From CAVVEC01 sp963770485 (GTDB lineage Bacteria > Acidobacteriota > Terriglobia > Terriglobales > Acidobacteriaceae): a DNA stretch of 64,000 nucleotides. The notes below the pieces were generated by a model, which was not told the origin of the DNA, made no database searches, and saw only the letters and a list, made by a program, of their open reading frames with translations. The translations under genes and the position numbers were made by a program. Below are positions 35,804 through 43,958 of the stretch, piece after piece; position 1 is the stretch's first letter; every line of letters starts with the position of its first letter. The stretch is from the NCBI GenBank assembly GCA_963770485.1, contig CAVYPX010000007.1:18231-82230 (forward strand). The letters run 5' to 3'.

Positions 35804-36385
35804 ATGCCGGAGCAAACTGACATAACGCAACCGAGTTTGGTCTCCAAGAGCGAGGGCGCTGCCCCGCGTTCGCGGGCCATTGCGCTCTCGGTCTGGCTGC
35901 GCGATCTGATCATCTCGCTGGCGATTTCCTGCTTCATTATTATCTTCCTGTACCAACCGGTGAAGGTGGAAGGCACGAGCATGATGCCTTCGCTGGAAGA
36001 CCAGGAACGCATTTTCGTGAACAAGTTCGTTTACCGGTTGGAGCCCATCCAGCGCGGCGATATTGTGGTATTCCGCTATCCCCGCGATCCCTCGAAGAGC
36101 TTCATCAAACGCGTCGTCGGACTCGCCGGCGACCGCATCCGCATTGATGCCGGCCAGGTGTTCGTGAACGGCAAGCCACTGGATGAAGATTACGTGCCGC
36201 GCGCCTACGAGGACGAACGTTCCTATCCGGTCACGGTGGTTCCTCAGAACAGTTATTTCGTGCTCGGTGATCACCGCAGCTTGTCGAACGACAGCCGCGA
36301 CTTCGGCGCGGTGAACCAGAGCTTCATCTACGGCAAGGCGGTCTTCGGCTACTGGCCTGTGGATAAAATGGGAAGGGTCCGCTGA
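35804..36385 (+). CDS. lepB: Signal peptidase I
   Basis: A membrane-anchored leader peptidase that removes signal peptides. One N-terminal membrane helix (LIISLAISCFIIIFLYQPV) leads to the nucleophile serine in KVEGTSMMPSL, the RGDIVVFRYP region, the general-base lysine in SFIKRVVGLAGDRI, and GHRSLSNDSRDFG toward the end. 193 aa, a compact single-helix type. ATG at 35804 is chosen for GGAG 6 nt upstream. TATAAA (35786-35791) could be its -10 box, giving a very short leader. Confidence 0.93.
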   Translation: MPEQTDITQPSLVSKSEGAAPRSRAIALSVWLRDLIISLAISCFIIIFLYQPVKVEGTSMMPSLEDQERIFVNKFVYRLEPIQRGDIVVFRYPRDPSKSFIKRVVGLAGDRIRIDAGQVFVNGKPLDEDYVPRAYEDERSYPVTVVPQNSYFVLGDHRSLSNDSRDFGAVNQSFIYGKAVFGYWPVDKMGRVR

Positions 36386-36386
36386 C

Positions 36387-36509
36387 ATGATTGTACCGAG
36401 TGGCAACATGCACGCAAAGGCGAGCAGGGGACGGTTAATCGGCTACGCGATTGGCCTTGCCCTTGCTCTTGTGGCCGTAATGTGGAGACTCATTCGACAC
36501 AGTCATTAG
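36387..36509 (+). CDS. Putative 40-residue single-pass membrane protein after lepB
   Basis: A small frame that begins 1 nt after the lepB stop (ATG at 36387; in-frame ATG at 36408). It would encode MIVPSGNMHAKASRGRL followed by one hydrophobic helix (IGYAIGLALALVAVMW) and a basic end. Charge distribution and immediate coupling to lepB argue for a real small membrane protein; there is no homology evidence and no strong ribosome site. Confidence 0.4.
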   Translation: MIVPSGNMHAKASRGRLIGYAIGLALALVAVMWRLIRHSH

Positions 36510-36531
36510 CAAACTGTCGCTCATTCCTCTC

Positions 36532-36560
36532 TTCCATGATCGGAACTTGCCTGCTAGAAT
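36532..36560 (+). promoter_or_regulatory. Possible carA promoter
   Basis: TTCCAT (36532-36537) and TAGAAT (36555-36560) with a 17-bp spacer lie 27 bp before the carA ATG. The -35 box is weak. No pyrimidine-responsive leader is evident in the short space that remains. Confidence 0.4.
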
Positions 36561-36587
36561 CTCTAAAATCCACTCCCTGGAGCACAG

Positions 36588-37718
36588 ATGCAGGCAATCC
36601 TTGCGCTGGAAGACGGCAGGGTCTTCCGAGGCAAAGGCTACGGAGCCAAAGGCGAATGTTACGGGGAAGTAGTTTTTAATACTTCCATCACCGGCTATCA
36701 AGAAATTTTCACGGATCCTTCCTACGCCGGCCAGATCGTCGTTCTCACCAATCCCGAAATCGGCAATTACGGCACCAACCCCGAAGATAACGAAGCCACC
36801 CGTCCCTATATTGAGGGTTTGATCGTGCGCGAGTTTTCCCGCGTCAGCTCCAACTGGCGCTCGCAGCAGGTGGCGGAGGAATATCTCGAACAATTCAAGA
36901 TTCCGGTGCTAGGGGATATCGATACTCGGGCGCTGGTCCGGCATCTGCGGGACCACGGCGTGATGCGCGGCGTGATTTCGACGCTGGAAAGCGATGTCGA
37001 CAAGCTGATTGCCAAAGCGCGCTCGATTCCGAAGATGGACGGGACCGACCTGGCGAAAGTCGTTAGCACTAACCACACCTACGTTTGGGAAACGGGCGAG
37101 CGGTCTCACCTGCCAGACGAAGTTGTAGGCGTGAAAGATATTCCCGAGCGCTTTCATGTAGTCGCTTACGACTACGGCATCAAGCAGAACATTCTGCGCA
37201 AGCTCCGGGGCGAAGGCTGCAAGGTGACAGTCGTGCCGGCTGAGACTGCGGCGGAAGAGGTGCTCGCCCTGAAGCCAGATGGCGTATTTCTGTCGAATGG
37301 GCCGGGCGACCCCGAGCCCTGTACCTACGCGGTGGAGAACATCCGCCGGTTGATGGGAAGGCAGCCCATCTTCGGAATCTGCCTGGGGCATCAGCTCACC
37401 GGAATCGCTCTGGGTGGGAAAACTTACAAGCTGAAATTCGGCCACCACGGGGGGAATCATCCGGTAAAGCAGCTGAACACGGGCAAAGTCGAGATCACCG
37501 CACACAATCACAACTTCGCGGTTGATCCGGATTCGCTGCCCCAGAGCGAAGTCGAGCTGACCCACATAGACTTAAACGACAACACGCTCGAGGGCATGCG
37601 CCACCGGAATCTGCCGTTGTTCACGGTGCAATATCACCCCGAGGCATCGCCCGGTCCGCACGATTCGCACTATCTGTTCAAGGATTTCGTGAAGATGATG
37701 GAGGAATGGAAAGGGTGA
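36588..37718 (+). CDS. carA: Carbamoyl-phosphate synthase small subunit
   Basis: The glutaminase subunit that delivers ammonia to CarB for arginine and pyrimidine synthesis. The N-terminal domain has ALEDGRVFRGKGYGAKGECYGEVVFNTSITGYQEI; the class I amidotransferase half has PDGVFLSNGPGDPEPC, the nucleophile cysteine in FGICLGHQL and the His/Glu pair in VQYHPEASPGPHDSHYLF. 376 aa, normal. A 10-bp hairpin follows the stop, and carB lies 506 bp downstream beyond an inserted GIY-YIG element. Confidence 0.97.
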   Translation: MQAILALEDGRVFRGKGYGAKGECYGEVVFNTSITGYQEIFTDPSYAGQIVVLTNPEIGNYGTNPEDNEATRPYIEGLIVREFSRVSSNWRSQQVAEEYLEQFKIPVLGDIDTRALVRHLRDHGVMRGVISTLESDVDKLIAKARSIPKMDGTDLAKVVSTNHTYVWETGERSHLPDEVVGVKDIPERFHVVAYDYGIKQNILRKLRGEGCKVTVVPAETAAEEVLALKPDGVFLSNGPGDPEPCTYAVENIRRLMGRQPIFGICLGHQLTGIALGGKTYKLKFGHHGGNHPVKQLNTGKVEITAHNHNFAVDPDSLPQSEVELTHIDLNDNTLEGMRHRNLPLFTVQYHPEASPGPHDSHYLFKDFVKMMEEWKG

Positions 37719-37733
37719 TGGTTCGGTTTTGAA

Positions 37734-37757
37734 AGGGCGCGCCTTCAGGCGCGCCCT
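37734..37757. repeat. GC-rich perfect hairpin just after carA
   Basis: AGGGCGCGCC (37734-37743) and GGCGCGCCCT (37748-37757) pair perfectly around a TTCA loop, 16 nt after the carA stop. There is no following T-run, so it is either an RNA-protecting or Rho-assisted end, or another dispersed hairpin unit. Confidence 0.55.
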
Positions 37758-37764
37758 AGGAGTA

Positions 37765-38204
37765 CTCTGTCATCCCGGGCGGAACAACATCGTTCGCAGA
37801 ACGATGTTGCGGAGTCGAGGGACCTGTTGTTATGAAGCGCCACTGCTATTTCGTGTACATCGTAGCGAGCAGGTCGCGAGTGTTGTACATCGGCATGGCG
37901 AATGGTTTGGACCGACGCGTTTTCGAGCACAAGCATGATCTGATCGATGGCTTCAGCAAGCAATACCGCTGCCACCGGCTGGTGTACTACGAATCATTTG
38001 ACGACGTCAGAACAGCAATCAATCGCGAGAAACAGTTAAAGCGTTGGAACCGAACAAAGGAGATCTGGCTGATCGAGCGGCTGAACCCGACTTGGGAGGA
38101 TCTGGCCAAGGATGAGCGGCATGGCTACACGCCGGAGAAGCAGGTCTCTCCGCTCGCCAGTTGATTGGCTTTGCCAATCAACTGACTCGGTCGGGATGAC
38201 AGAG
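37765..38204. mobile_element. 440-bp element with 13-bp terminal inverted repeats carrying a GIY-YIG nuclease gene
   Basis: The outer ends CTCTGTCATCCCG (37765-37777) and CGGGATGACAGAG (38192-38204) are exact inverse copies. Inside each end lies a separate perfect hairpin: CAACATCGTT/AACGATGTTG (37785-37794 / 37800-37809) on the left and AGTTGATTGGC-AAA-GCCAATCAACT on the right (about 38159-38183). Next comes a conserved edge (GGAGTCGAGGGACCTG on the left; its relaxed inverse CAGGTCTCTCCGCTCG on the right). The GIY-YIG gene fills the interior. The same end sequence pairs occur, with no gene inside, at 6634, 31081 and 53433. I found no clear target-site duplication. Confidence 0.65.
37832..38164 (+). 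CDS. Small GIY-YIG nuclease superfamily protein (UPF0213-like)
   Basis: A 110-residue single-domain GIY-YIG protein: YFVYIVASRSRVLYIGMANGLDRRVFEHKHD holds the Y..Y(I)..R..H set (with VLYIG for the YIG half and the catalytic Arg), VYYESF and the conserved REKQLKRWNRTKEIWLIERLNPTWEDL block typical of these stand-alone proteins. The metal-binding Glu is probably the one in REKQLK or ESF. Its ATG lies just inside the left repeat and its last codons are made from the right repeat. These proteins are abundant in environmental genomes and of uncertain function; the context suggests a link with the hairpin elements around it. Confidence 0.88.
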   Translation: MKRHCYFVYIVASRSRVLYIGMANGLDRRVFEHKHDLIDGFSKQYRCHRLVYYESFDDVRTAINREKQLKRWNRTKEIWLIERLNPTWEDLAKDERHGYTPEKQVSPLAS

Positions 38205-38224
38205 TTTATAGACAGCTTACATAA

Positions 38225-41200
38225 ATGCCCAAACGCACTGACATTTCGAAAATCCTGATCCTTGGCTCTGGCCCCATCATCATTGGCCAGTCGGCGGAGT
38301 TTGATTACTCCGGCACACAGGCTTGCAAGGCGCTCAAGTCCGAGGGCTTTGAAGTGGTGCTGGCCAACTCCAATCCGGCCACCATCATGACCGATCCAGA
38401 GGTTGCCGACCGCACGTACATCGAGCCGCTTACCCGGGAATACCTGGAAGAAATTATTCGCATCGAGCGCCAGCTGTCGCCCCGCGCCGGCTTTGCGGTG
38501 CTGCCCACGGTCGGCGGCCAGACCGCGCTCAACCTCGCCGTTGAACTTGCCGACAGCGGTGTACTGGACAAGTACGAGGCGCAGCTCATCGGCGCCAGCA
38601 TTGCCGCTATCAAGAAGGCGGAAGACCGATTGTTTTTCAAAGACGCGATGCAGAAGATCGGTCTCGACGTACCCAAGTCCGCCCTGGTCAGCAATCTCAA
38701 AGATGGCCTGGAGTTCGCCGGCAAGATCGGTTTCCCCGTCATTGTGCGCCCCTCGTTTACCCTGGGCGGCAGCGGCGGCGGCATTGCTTATAACCGCGAA
38801 GAGTTGCTCGAAGTGCTGGCCCGCGGGCTCGATTTCTCCCCCGTTCACGAAGCTCTGATCGAAGAATCGGTGCTGGGCTGGAAAGAATACGAACTGGAGG
38901 TGATGCGCGATCTCAAAGACAACGTCATCATCATCTGCTCGATTGAGAACTTTGATCCCATGGGGGTGCACACCGGCGACTCCATCACCGTAGCTCCGGC
39001 ACAAACTCTGACCGATCGCGAATACCAGGCCATGCGCGACGCCGCTATCGCGGTGATTCGCGAGATTGGCGTGGAGACGGGCGGATCGAATATCCAGTTC
39101 GGCGTGCATCCCGGTACCGGCCGCATGGTGGTGATTGAGATGAATCCGCGCGTGTCTCGCTCTTCGGCGCTGGCGTCAAAGGCTACAGGCTTCCCCATCG
39201 CCAAGATTGCCGCCAAGCTCGCCGTAGGTTATACGCTGGACGAGATTCCCAACGACATCACGCGCAAGACGCCGGCCTGCTTCGAGCCCACGCTCGATTA
39301 CGTGGTGGTGAAGATTCCCAAGTGGCAGTTCGAAAAATTCCCCGGCGCAGATGAGAGCCTGGGTCCGCAGATGAAATCCGTGGGTGAAGTCATGGCCATC
39401 GGGCGCACCTTCAAGGAAGCGCTGCTGAAAGGCGTGCGCGCTCTCGACACTGGTAAGAAAGTTGGATCGGAAAAAATCGAGCCGAAGATTCTGACGCAGA
39501 GGCTGGTGACTCCGCACCCGGAACGGCTTTCCTACGTGCGTTACGCATTGCGCCAGGGTCATACCGTCAAGCAACTGGCAAAGATGACCTCGATTGATCC
39601 CTGGTTCCTCTACCAGCTCAAAGAGATTAACGATATGCAGCTGGAGCTGGAAAAGCACCCGATGGAATCCATCCCGACGGAAGTGCTACGCGAGGCTAAG
39701 CGCATGGGTTTCTCTGATGGCCGCCTGGCGGGGGTTTGGCGGCTCAATGGCCGGGGCGCTCAGGAGAAAGTTCGTCACCTGCGGAAGAAGCACGGCATCA
39801 CTCCGGTATACAAGCGCGTGGACACCTGCGCTGCCGAATTCGAGAGCTACACGCCCTATCTCTATTCCACCTACGAAGAAGAAGACGAAGCGACGCCAAC
39901 CCAGAAAAAGAAAGTGATCATTCTGGGCAGCGGACCGAACCGCATCGGGCAAGGAATTGAGTTCGACTACTGCTGCTGCCACGCTGCCTTCGCCCTGCGC
40001 GACGACGGCTACGAGACGATCATGATTAACTGTAATCCGGAGACGGTCTCCACCGATTACGACACCAGCGACCGCCTGTACTTCGAGCCGCTGACCCTCG
40101 AAGATGTGTTCGCCATATACGAACACGAGGCTTCATCGGGCGCGCCGGTAGGGGTGATCGTGCAGTTCGGCGGGCAGACGCCGCTGAATCTTTCGTTGCC
40201 GTTGAAGGCGGCGGGCGTGAGTATCATTGGAACCTCCCCGGAGTCCATCGATTTGGCCGAAGACCGCAAGCGCTTCGGCAAACTGCTGGAGGAGTTGGAC
40301 ATTCCGCAGGCTCCCGGCGCCATGGCCGCTTCGATCGAAGAAGCCGTCGCCGGAGCAACCCGCGTCGGCTATCCCGTGTTGGTGCGGCCGTCCTACGTGC
40401 TGGGCGGACGCGCCATGGTCATCGCCTACGATGAGGAAACCGTTGTCCGATACATGAAAGAGGCCGTGGAATATTCCCAGGATCGCCCGGTGCTGATCGA
40501 TCACTTCCTGGAAGACGCGATTGAAGTGGACGTGGACGCTCTCTCCGACGGTGAAGACGTGGTGATCGGCGGAATTATGCAACATATCGAGGAGGCGGGC
40601 ATTCACTCCGGCGATTCATCCTGCGTGTTGCCCGCCGTTGATATTCCCGAGCCCCTGCTGAATCGCATGCGCGACTATACGTTTAAGTTGGCGCGGGCGT
40701 TGAAGGTCGTCGGCCTGATGAATATTCAGTTCGCGATCCCGCGTGGCAATGGAAGCTCAAGGGGTAATGGAGGAGAAGGCGGCGGCAAGGTTTACGTGCT
40801 GGAAGTGAATCCGCGCGCCTCACGCACCGTTCCCTTTGTCTCCAAGGCGACGGGCGTGCCCATGGCGAAGATTGCCGCCCGGCTGATGACAGGCCGCAAG
40901 CTACGCGAATTCCTGCCGGAATTCATCGAACGCCGCGCCGATCTCGACACCGGGCATTGCTATTACGTGAAGTCTCCGGTATTCCCCTGGAACAAGTTTC
41001 CCGGTGTGGATACCGTTCTTGGCCCGGAGATGAAGTCCACCGGCGAAGTGATGGGCGTTGCCGACAACTTTGGCGAAGCCTTCGCCAAGGCGCAGACCGC
41101 AGCAGGACAGAAGTTGCCCCCGCGAGGCACAGTCTTCATCAGCGTGACCGACCACGACAAGCCGCAGGTGGCCGACTTGGCCCGCAAGTTCGTGGACATG

Positions 41201-41539
41201 GGATTCAAGCTGGTGGCCACGGCCGGCACCGCCGATGTACTGGAGGACGCGGGGATGAGCGTGGATCGCGTCTACAAAGTGAAAGAAGGCCGCCCCAACG
41301 TAGTGGATTTAATCAAGGGCGAGCGTATCCAGCTCATCGTCAACACACCCCATGGCGTCGATCCCTTTTTCGATGAGAAGGCCATCCGCCGCGCCGCGGT
41401 CAGCGCACGCATCCCCACGATTACTACGCTCTCTGCGGCCAAGGCCGCCGCCGAAGGCATCGCCGCCCTGCAGCGTGGCGAGATCAAAGTGCAAGCCCTG
41501 CAGAAGCTGCACGCGGAAAGGCATGCAACCCGAGGGTAG
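38225..41539 (+). CDS. carB: Carbamoyl-phosphate synthase large subunit
   Basis: A duplicated ATP-grasp synthetase that makes carbamoyl phosphate from bicarbonate, ammonia and two ATP. The N half (KILILGSGPIIIGQSAEFDYSGTQACKAL, IVRPSFTLGGSGGGIAYN, EMNPRVSRSSALASKATG) and the C half (KVIILGSGPNRIGQGIEFDYCCCHAAFAL, LVRPSYVLGGRAMVIAYD, EVNPRASRTVPFVSKATG) are both complete, followed by the MGS-like allosteric domain (VFISVTDHDKPQVADLARKF...TAGTADVLEDAG). 1104 aa, slightly long. A Gly/Ser/Asn-rich insert (RGNGSSRGNGGEGGG, near residues 840-855) interrupts the C-terminal ATP-grasp just before the EVNPR strand. Start ATG 38225. Confidence 0.97.
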   Translation: MPKRTDISKILILGSGPIIIGQSAEFDYSGTQACKALKSEGFEVVLANSNPATIMTDPEVADRTYIEPLTREYLEEIIRIERQLSPRAGFAVLPTVGGQTALNLAVELADSGVLDKYEAQLIGASIAAIKKAEDRLFFKDAMQKIGLDVPKSALVSNLKDGLEFAGKIGFPVIVRPSFTLGGSGGGIAYNREELLEVLARGLDFSPVHEALIEESVLGWKEYELEVMRDLKDNVIIICSIENFDPMGVHTGDSITVAPAQTLTDREYQAMRDAAIAVIREIGVETGGSNIQFGVHPGTGRMVVIEMNPRVSRSSALASKATGFPIAKIAAKLAVGYTLDEIPNDITRKTPACFEPTLDYVVVKIPKWQFEKFPGADESLGPQMKSVGEVMAIGRTFKEALLKGVRALDTGKKVGSEKIEPKILTQRLVTPHPERLSYVRYALRQGHTVKQLAKMTSIDPWFLYQLKEINDMQLELEKHPMESIPTEVLREAKRMGFSDGRLAGVWRLNGRGAQEKVRHLRKKHGITPVYKRVDTCAAEFESYTPYLYSTYEEEDEATPTQKKKVIILGSGPNRIGQGIEFDYCCCHAAFALRDDGYETIMINCNPETVSTDYDTSDRLYFEPLTLEDVFAIYEHEASSGAPVGVIVQFGGQTPLNLSLPLKAAGVSIIGTSPESIDLAEDRKRFGKLLEELDIPQAPGAMAASIEEAVAGATRVGYPVLVRPSYVLGGRAMVIAYDEETVVRYMKEAVEYSQDRPVLIDHFLEDAIEVDVDALSDGEDVVIGGIMQHIEEAGIHSGDSSCVLPAVDIPEPLLNRMRDYTFKLARALKVVGLMNIQFAIPRGNGSSRGNGGEGGGKVYVLEVNPRASRTVPFVSKATGVPMAKIAARLMTGRKLREFLPEFIERRADLDTGHCYYVKSPVFPWNKFPGVDTVLGPEMKSTGEVMGVADNFGEAFAKAQTAAGQKLPPRGTVFISVTDHDKPQVADLARKFVDMGFKLVATAGTADVLEDAGMSVDRVYKVKEGRPNVVDLIKGERIQLIVNTPHGVDPFFDEKAIRRAAVSARIPTITTLSAAKAAAEGIAALQRGEIKVQALQKLHAERHATRG

Positions 41540-41701
41540 GGATTGAAATTGACGATATGGACGTCAATGAGAAGCTGAGAGCCTTTACGAGAGGATCGCT
41601 GGGGAATTTCTCGCGGTTTCGAGCATTCCAGAACAATGTGTCGGGCCGTTTTTGGTTTGGACCACTGGGATTCAGCTTCGCCTTTCTATCCCCGACGCGG
41701 T

Positions 41702-41730
41702 GTGTTACAATATGTGCAAATGGGTAACAC
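41702..41730. promoter_or_regulatory. Operator palindrome and -10 box over the antitoxin start codon
   Basis: GTGTTAC (41702-41708) and GTAACAC (41724-41730) are exact inverse 7-mers separated by 15 bp. The candidate -10 box TACAAT (41706-41711) overlaps the left arm and the antitoxin ATG (41720) lies between the arms. Such placement suits autorepression by a ribbon-helix-helix antitoxin and predicts a nearly leaderless mRNA. Confidence 0.6.
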
Positions 41731-41932
41731 ACTCACCATCCGGCTGCCCAAGGAACTGCTAGATCGTCTCCGGCAGGTCTCCCGTCGCGCGGGGCTTCCG
41801 GTGGGCCGAGTCGTTCGGCAGTCGCTGGAAGCCACGCTGGAGAAAGAAACGGAGCCTGCGTGGATGAAGTATGCAGGCACAATGAGCGGTCCGAAGAACC
41901 TGTCTTCTCGCAAGGGCTATTCGCGTTCATGA
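41720..41932 (+). CDS. vapB: Ribbon-helix-helix antitoxin (VapB-like)
   Basis: A 70-residue protein whose first half (NTLTIRLPKELLDRLRQVSRRAGLPVGRVVRQSLEATLEKE) is a textbook ribbon-helix-helix DNA-binding unit, with a flexible basic tail (GPKNLSSRKGYSRS) likely to wrap the toxin. Its stop codon overlaps the PIN-toxin start (ATGA). The start codon is inside a 7+7 bp palindrome that is probably its own operator. It is a type II toxin-antitoxin antitoxin by context. Confidence 0.85.
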   Translation: MGNTLTIRLPKELLDRLRQVSRRAGLPVGRVVRQSLEATLEKETEPAWMKYAGTMSGPKNLSSRKGYSRS

Positions 41933-42336
41933 AGGTGATCGCCGATACCGGATTTATCGTAGCCTTCAGAAACCGCAGTGACCAACACCACGCATGGGCC
42001 CTCGAGTTGGCGCGCCAAGTTGACCCGCCATTGCTAACCTGCGAGTCAGTGCTTTCGGAAGCGGCATTTCACTTGGGCTCAAGCGACGCAGTGCTAACCC
42101 TGGTCGCGGCTGGGATGCTGCAAATAGCCTTCGAGTGTGGCCCAAACATCGAAAAACTATGCGAACTTGCCGCCCGCTACGCGGACCGACATCCCGACCT
42201 AGCCGACCTCTGTCTGATCTGCATGAGCGAACTGTACCCGCGGCATGCGGTGATCACAGTTGACGAAGACGATTTTCGCGTCTACCGGCGCAATAAGCGG
42301 GAAGCAATTCCACTGTTCTGTCCGCCCAAGAAGTGA
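41929..42336 (+). CDS. vapC: PIN-domain ribonuclease toxin (VapC-like)
   Basis: A 135-residue PIN domain, expected to cleave RNA and stop growth when freed from its antitoxin. The acidic metal-binding set is visible: first Asp in MKVIADTGFIVAF, Glu in TCESVLSEAAFHLG, Asp in HPDLADLCLICMSEL and Asp/Asp in VITVDEDDF. ATG 41929 is preferred because it overlaps the antitoxin stop; the frame is open upstream. The cell must keep it inhibited; no sign of decay is seen. Confidence 0.87.
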   Translation: MKVIADTGFIVAFRNRSDQHHAWALELARQVDPPLLTCESVLSEAAFHLGSSDAVLTLVAAGMLQIAFECGPNIEKLCELAARYADRHPDLADLCLICMSELYPRHAVITVDEDDFRVYRRNKREAIPLFCPPKK

Positions 42337-42441
42337 TCGGTCTTCCGGGCCGCCGCAAACCGGGTTGCTTCGCTGCTCCATGCCACCGGAACTGGTAAGC
42401 TGATAGTTGAGGGCCGAAAGCTGACACCTGAGGGCCGCCCT

Positions 42442-43545
42442 ATGCTACTTCACGGAATTTTTCCTCCCATCACGACCCCGTTTTATCCTGCAGGTAACCT
42501 GTATCTCAAGAAACTCGAGCACAATGTCGAGCGCTATTCGAAGACTCCAGTCGCCGGAATTGTCGTGCTCGGATCAACCGGCGAGGCCATTCTGCTCTCC
42601 GACCTGGAGCGGCGAGATGTTCTCCAAACTGCCCGGGAGGCGGCAGCTCCGAACAAAGTTTTGATCGCCGGCACGGGCATGGAATCAGCGGACGAAACCT
42701 TACAACTGACCGAGTATGCTGCCAAGCTCGGATACGACGTCGCCATGGTACGCACGCCGCACTATTACAAGAAGCAGATGCAGCCTGCGAACGTACTGGC
42801 GTTCTATCGCTTTGTCTCTGACCGCTCTCCGCTGCCGGTAATTATCTACAACTTTCCGCAGGCCACGGGCTACGATATCCCGGCCGAAATCGTGGTCGAA
42901 CTGGCCGAGCACCCTAACTTGATCGGCATCAAGGAATCGAGCGGCGACGTGGAAAAAGTGCGCCGCATGGTCGAAGGAACTCGGCATGTGAAGCGCAGCG
43001 CCGCGGTCACGGAGACATTTGCCGCAGTCACATCGCGCATGCTGAAGGCGGCCACCGAGATCAATGGACAGGGCAGGGAACTGGTTTCAATCACAGCCCT
43101 GGCGGGTGGATCAACAGACACAATGGAGCCCGGGCGTCCCCGTCCGGCTGGACCATCTTCTTCCGCCGTCAGTGTGATCAGCGGCATGAAAACGCGCCAG
43201 AAGGAAGTCGGCTTTCAAGTGCTGGTGGGCGCCGCGCAAAAGCTGGAACCGTCCTTGCAAGCCGGAGCCGTGGGCGCGGTTCTGGCCTTCGCCGATCCCG
43301 CTCCAACCGCGTGCTACGAAATCTACGCCGCCTGGAAAGAAGGCGACCTTGAACTGGCCCGCCTGAAACAGGAGCGGATCGCCAAGGCCGCGCAGCGAGT
43401 CGTGGGCGAATTGGGCATCCCCGGTGTAAAATATGCCACGGATTTCAACGGATATTTCGGAGGCCCGGTGCGCCTGCCGCTATTGCCGCTGACCGCAGAC
43501 CTCAAATCTGAGGTCGAGCGACTAATGGCGGACATTCGGAACTAA
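42442..43545 (+). CDS. DapA-family (dihydrodipicolinate synthase-like) aldolase/lyase with internal insert
   Basis: A class I aldolase of the DHDPS/N-acetylneuraminate-lyase family that uses a Schiff-base lysine. GIFPPITTPFYPAGNL at the N-terminus, VLGSTGEAILLSDLER, the catalytic Tyr in PVIIYNFPQATG and the Schiff-base Lys in NLIGIKESSGD are present. The protein is 367 aa instead of ~300 because of a ~35-60-residue insert (INGQGRELVSITALAGGS through PGRPRPAGPSSSAVSV) after the expected sixth to seventh barrel unit, coded by repeat-like DNA. Substrate unknown: true lysine-pathway DapA is possible, but the insert, the isolated position and its closeness to the aromatic cluster make a catabolic lyase at least as likely. 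Direct TGAGGGCCG repeats precede the start. Confidence 0.82.
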   Translation: MLLHGIFPPITTPFYPAGNLYLKKLEHNVERYSKTPVAGIVVLGSTGEAILLSDLERRDVLQTAREAAAPNKVLIAGTGMESADETLQLTEYAAKLGYDVAMVRTPHYYKKQMQPANVLAFYRFVSDRSPLPVIIYNFPQATGYDIPAEIVVELAEHPNLIGIKESSGDVEKVRRMVEGTRHVKRSAAVTETFAAVTSRMLKAATEINGQGRELVSITALAGGSTDTMEPGRPRPAGPSSSAVSVISGMKTRQKEVGFQVLVGAAQKLEPSLQAGAVGAVLAFADPAPTACYEIYAAWKEGDLELARLKQERIAKAAQRVVGELGIPGVKYATDFNGYFGGPVRLPLLPLTADLKSEVERLMADIRN

Positions 43546-43560
43546 CGAGGAACCGATTTG

Positions 43561-43941
43561 ATGGAGCCCATCCGCAGGTTCTCTGTTCCACCTCCGAAAA
43601 AGGTTTCCGAGGAGATGAAAGCCTGGGCGGCGGCACTCGCCGGCGAGATGGCGACCTGGCCACAGGTGCGCTCCCGTGTCTTTTTCGGCTACCTCGCCTT
43701 CTACCGCCGGGATGCGATCTTTGCCCTGCTGCCGCGAACTCGCGCCCTCGATCCGCCGAGTTCCATTGCCTTTAAATTGGAATCCGCCTTGCCGCGCATT
43801 CGAGCCCGCGCCAAGCAGGACCCTCGCGTCGGATTCACGGAGATGCGGAAGGCCCGCTGGTTTACATTTGAGCTCACTTCCGACGCTGATCTTCGTGATG
43901 CTCTCGCCTGGCTGCAACGGGCGTATGACGCCGCGGCTTGA
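43561..43941 (+). CDS. Conserved hypothetical protein, luciferase-like/YjbR-like small fold
   Basis: A 126-residue soluble protein without signal or membrane segments. MKAWAAALAGEMATWPQVRSRVFFGYLAFYRRDAIFALLPRTRAL and DPPSSIAFKLESALPRI have the strand-rich pattern of small 'WPxV...FxGxxxFxxxxxxFALLP' proteins (luciferase-like or MmcQ/YjbR-like domains). I cannot name a function. ATG 43561 follows GAGGAACCG. It is convergent in direction with the DapA-like gene (16-bp gap) and may be co-transcribed with it. Confidence 0.6.
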   Translation: MEPIRRFSVPPPKKVSEEMKAWAAALAGEMATWPQVRSRVFFGYLAFYRRDAIFALLPRTRALDPPSSIAFKLESALPRIRARAKQDPRVGFTEMRKARWFTFELTSDADLRDALAWLQRAYDAAA

Positions 43942-43958
43942 CTAACATTCACTGCACC

